From NCBI GenBank assembly GCA_965153455.1, contig OZ234495.1, forward strand, positions 744,001 to 808,000: 64,000 bases of DNA, written 5' to 3'. The DNA comes from Sphagnum compactum. Lineage: Eukaryota > Bryophyta > Sphagnopsida > Sphagnales. The translations under genes and the position numbers were made by a program. Below are positions 59,831-64,000 of the stretch, piece by piece. The notes beneath the pieces were generated by a model. It made no database searches and was not told the DNA's origin. It saw only the letters and a program-made list of their open reading frames with translations. The stretch's first letter is position 1. Each line of letters begins with the position of its first letter.

Positions 59831-62800
59831 TTGTGATAACTTGACAAGCAAGGCAAACATACTCCACAAATTTCAAAATACAAAGAATTTTATTTTTTAA
59901 AAAGACCTTCACAACTTAAAATCAACAAAAATCTCTAGAATTGTTTTTTGGGTATATTTAGGTAACTTGTTCCTCATGTTTGGTTAACGATTAATATTTC
60001 AAAAATTATCAATTTGCGTAGTCCTTTAATTACCTTTTGCCTCTTTTCATATGAATTTGATTTTTTTGGATTGTTTTGTTACATGGCCTACTCCCTTCCT
60101 CCACATTCTTAAACTTCCGCTCATTTTTTGACTTGTATCTTCCTCAAGTTTTTGAGTAACCTTCAAGTCTAGGGTCATTTGATAACTTGAATGGGATTGT
60201 AGATCATAACTTTCTTCAAATATCCTTTGGAAGCCCCAACTTCACTCAACTATTTTCATCACTTTAGCAACCTATCTAGGGAGTTGGGATCATAGAATTT
60301 CAACCATAGCTTTTCTTTTATTTGTGCTTGGTTTTGGTTCTTTTTCCTTTTGAAACCTTAGTTCATGTTGATGAGGGCACCTTCCCTTTAGACCTTAACA
60401 ACTTTTGACCTTTTGTCATTGTGAGCACATGTGTGCCTTGCACCCTTCAAGCCCCTTATTGGTCAATAAATGATTTGGATTTAACAATTCATCTTAGAAC
60501 ATTCACACCATCACACTCTGTTTTAGGAAATGTATGATGTTCATTGAATTTATATCCTTTCATGTTATTGGCCTAATGCAAATGCATGGTTTACAATTCA
60601 ACCAATCCTCCCAATTTGTTTTTGTTGGTTTTTACATTTTTTTTCCCCTAGTGCTTCACAATCAACTAGGATTCTCTCACCTTTCAATTGTGGGACTTTT
60701 TCATTGTGTGTGCACAACCCATTGATTCAACATGTGTAATGTTTTACTATGTGTTCACAACATTGACTATATGGGGAATATGATGAAAATACAATAAATA
60801 TACAAGGAATGTACATGGAATCATATTTGAAATATCCTATAGTGGATTTTATATATTCCTTTAAGCTCTCTTGGTTTTAAATTATCTTTTGTAACTAAAA
60901 TGACAAGATTAAATAGTTTGTTAAAAATAAATATTTATCTTCTACAATTCTATCAAATTAAAATTAAAGGTGTGCTTAATGAAATAACTATTATTTTAAA
61001 CACTTTTCATTTTAAAATTTCCAATGATTATTAAATTTTAAATTTTAAATCCTAAAAGGGTAACTTTTCAAACCCATATTGTTTTTTTGATAATGATGCT
61101 CTTGGAGCTCTTTATCTTTTCATTCACCTTTCCCCCTCTCTTTTCTTTTTATAATATTTCTTTGTTTGTTTGTTTTTTTTTTTTTGGTGTTCTCTTTTCT
61201 CCTCTACTTTTGATATTTTCCTTCTCTTTTGGGTATTTTTAACTAATTCAAATGATGGTTAGATTTTTTTTTAAATAAAAGGTTCAAGTTGTTTTGAAAA
61301 TCAATCACAAGCAAATATAATGGGACAAGGACCAAATAAATATGTAAATGAAAATAAAAATTGATGGACTTGAAAAAACGGCAAAGTAACCAAATCCCCA
61401 TCAAAAGCAATGGAATGGTAAAAAGGTGATAGTCATGCCAAAAGGTTAAAAAAGAATAAGGAAGGTATGGTGTATTTTTGCCACAATTTTTTTTACAAAT
61501 GTACATTAAAGTGAAGAAAGATTAGACTTGCAACCATACAATTGAAAAACAAAGTGGATGAAACATGCAAATGATTAAATAGTTATGATTCCCTTTCACA
61601 AATTCTTGATTGTTTGGCAAGCTAAAGTCATCCTAAGGATAAAATAAGTAGCCAAAAAACCAATAATTTTTTTTAGCCCTAGGTTGAAAAAAAAAATAAA
61701 AAATCTTTTATTCAAAAAATAAAATTGTTTAAAAAACATGCCAACTTTTTGACACCCAACAATTACACAACAAATGGAAGAACAACCAATTAAGCTTACA
61801 ATTAATCCTATTTAAATTAGGGTAATAAAAAATGACAAAACATTACTAAGACCCTTAAACATGTCAACCTATTGTGTGAAAGTTTATGGTAAACCAAGAC
61901 TTATGTTATTACTATTTTCATCTTGTTATGTAATCTTTCTTATGGTGCCTATGTTTAATCTAATACATGTTAAATTCTTGAGATTAAATTACAATCATGA
62001 GGGTCATTATGAAACATCAAGGTTGTGGCCTAAATGCACATTGAAACAAGTCTTAATCACATCACCTTTAGTTCCTCCATAGGTAATTTTGGGAGTTTTG
62101 ATATGTTTCAACTTTGAAATTTGATTTGTAAAGGACCTTTTCATTGCAAAATCCAAACCCATTTTCCAAAGAAGAAAATATATGAAGAAAATGTAAACTC
62201 AAACCTTTGAAATGATCAAATTTTTTTAATTTCATTAACAATTGTAACAAATGAACATGACAATTAGAAAAAAAACTTATTACTAATGTTTGATACATGT
62301 TAATAAGATATTCCTTTAAATTGTCATTTTTAATATTTAATTATGTTTGAGAATGGAGATCCAATCATTGAAACGATATGCTTCAGGATCATCATCTACA
62401 CGTGTCGTATGATATAAGAAAGGATATTAAGGAAATGCTTATTTGACTTCCAAGCACTTCACAAAACATAGGTTTGAAATTTTGTTTACATATGTGATGT
62501 GCTTTAGAATTTATCTTCATTTTAATTTTGTCATGGATTTTGGACCAATAGGAAGAAAATATTAGTTGACACTTAGGTAGGTTATTGTATACATGAATAG
62601 TTCAATTCATGTTCAATTAAAGTTCCAGTAGTTGGAAATTGTGGATCTATAATATAATGTCATTATCAAACTTTTGATCATGTAGGTGAAATATAATGTA
62701 TTTCATTGTCACTTTTACATAATCAATTTTTAATACCTATAGGGCCAACACATGTAAAGAATTATGGATTACAAATTTCATATTTGAATGAATTGTGACA

Positions 62801-64000
62801 ATTATTTAATAATGATATGTAAACAATTGACATATATGAATGTCATCACCAACCTATCACAACATGAATATTTAAAAACTTTTAGTCATGTTATTGACCA
62901 TAAATCATGATTAAGAATTGGGGGATCTAGTAGTTCAATCGATTGATAAATCATTATGACCATGTAAATATTAAAAAATGACCATATATAATTGGCCATG
63001 GAAAAGATATAATGTTAAAATGTTTTAATAAGGGATCTAAGGATTTGACAAAATGTTATAAACCTTTTTTCCTATGTAAAAATTCACCATGTACATATCA
63101 CATCATCTTTCATTGTTGTGTGGAGCATGCTAAAAGACCTTGATAATGTCTATGACCATAAGAGATGATTTTAACAATTGATGGATAGTTCAATTTGTTG
63201 ATTAATTGCAGGTCAAAAATGATTGTGTCATGAAAGAAATCAACTAGATGTAGTTTAATTTGAATTATGTGGGGGTAAAACCCAAAACAAACTAATTTTG
63301 TATTGTAAATAAATATGATAAAGCTTAAAACAAACATTTTTTCTTTGTCAAGTTCCTATGCTATCCAATGGGAATTATATTTAGGTCTATATAAGCTTCA
63401 ACCCTAAATGTTGGTTTTAGAGTTTTTATCATATACTAGTTATAATTGCGAAGCACATTCTAATGGGCATTCAAGAACACTTTGATGTTAAAATCCAATA
63501 AACCCAACACAAACTAAAGCATGCCCATTGTTTCTGCAAGTTGCAAATTTACCCATATTGGGATGTTGTGTTCAATTGCATAACATGCATGAAAGTTCTT
63601 CTTTGGCATGTATTGTTTACAAAGAACTAAAAGTTCTTTCTTGTCAATGCACCAAAAATCAATTAACTATATGTCTAAGGCTCCAAAAAAAATTAAAATA
63701 GTTACATTCTATTAAATTGTTAAAATATGTTGATTTGCATTTGTTTAATGTATCAAGTCTATTATCTTAGCTCTATGTTGGTAAGCCAACGTTTGTGACA
63801 AATCAATATTTTCTTTTGTTTTTTTGTTGAACTATCTCATAATTAAAATAAATAAATCTTTCACAACTTTCTTGAAAAGGAAACTCCTCAACAACCCTTC
63901 AACATATGTTTAAATGATGAAAATGGAAGCTAACAGTCTCTTGAAAGTTCGTCAATCATGAAACCTTGGTACACAACTTCAACCCCAAAACCAAAACCCA
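59831..64000. other. A/T-rich gene-free region
   Basis: I see no supported gene, RNA gene or transposon coding sequence. Open frames of 60-87 codons are scattered on both strands with strongly A/T-biased composition and no motif. Confidence 0.5.

Noticed and set aside
1-64000. tRNA and rRNA genes
   Set aside because: I looked for B-box-like words (GGTTCGANNCC) and conserved rRNA stretches on both strands and saw none; a tRNA search program would be needed to exclude them.

Overview
The window is nuclear DNA of a land plant. Genes have GT/AG introns, A/T-rich non-coding sequence and GA/CT microsatellites. The recognisable products are plant ones: an ACOS5-type acyl-CoA synthetase, a BCS1-like AAA-ATPase with the plant motifs, and a RAD23 ubiquitin receptor. 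Long gene-free A/T-rich tracts and decayed transposases suggest a fairly large, repeat-rich genome. I cannot name the species; a non-flowering plant is a guess.

Layout. At 311-2844 (-) lies an ACOS5-like fatty acyl-CoA synthetase whose last exon(s) fall outside the left edge. At 6575-9263 (-) is a three-exon AAA-ATPase of 539 residues. A CpG-rich patch without a recognised gene lies at about 10480-11060. At 18927-20920 is a PIF/Harbinger element with terminal inverted repeats and TAA target-site copies, carrying a broken HARBI1/ALP1-like transposase. At 22205-23843 (-) is a five-exon gene for a cysteine-rich type I membrane protein of 216 residues that I cannot assign to a named function. At 27743-32719 (-) is RAD23 in 12 exons (389 residues: UBL, UBA, STI1/XPC-binding, UBA). 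At 33568-36028 (+) is a decayed hAT transposase. From 36 to 54.5 kb there is an A/T-rich desert with short repeats and MITE-like copies. At 55273-58282 (+) is a seven-exon FSH1/OVCA2-type serine hydrolase (245 residues, Ser-Asp-His triad visible). The rest to 64 kb is gene-free.

The exon models were built by hand from reading-frame continuity, splice-site phase and family motifs, and every junction given keeps frame. The five genes look like unrelated housekeeping or metabolic genes; nothing suggests an operon-like cluster.

The most interesting structure outside the genes is a dispersed repeat family built on the palindrome AGCCAAATTTGGCT. Copies lie 0.4-1.2 kb upstream of three of the minus-strand genes, with a weaker one upstream of RAD23. 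Other notable items are the Harbinger element with legible borders, a perfect 24-bp inverted repeat in a hydrolase intron, a duplicated splice acceptor in the ACOS5-like gene, and a minisatellite with a 118-120 bp higher-order period. I found no convincing new multi-gene system.
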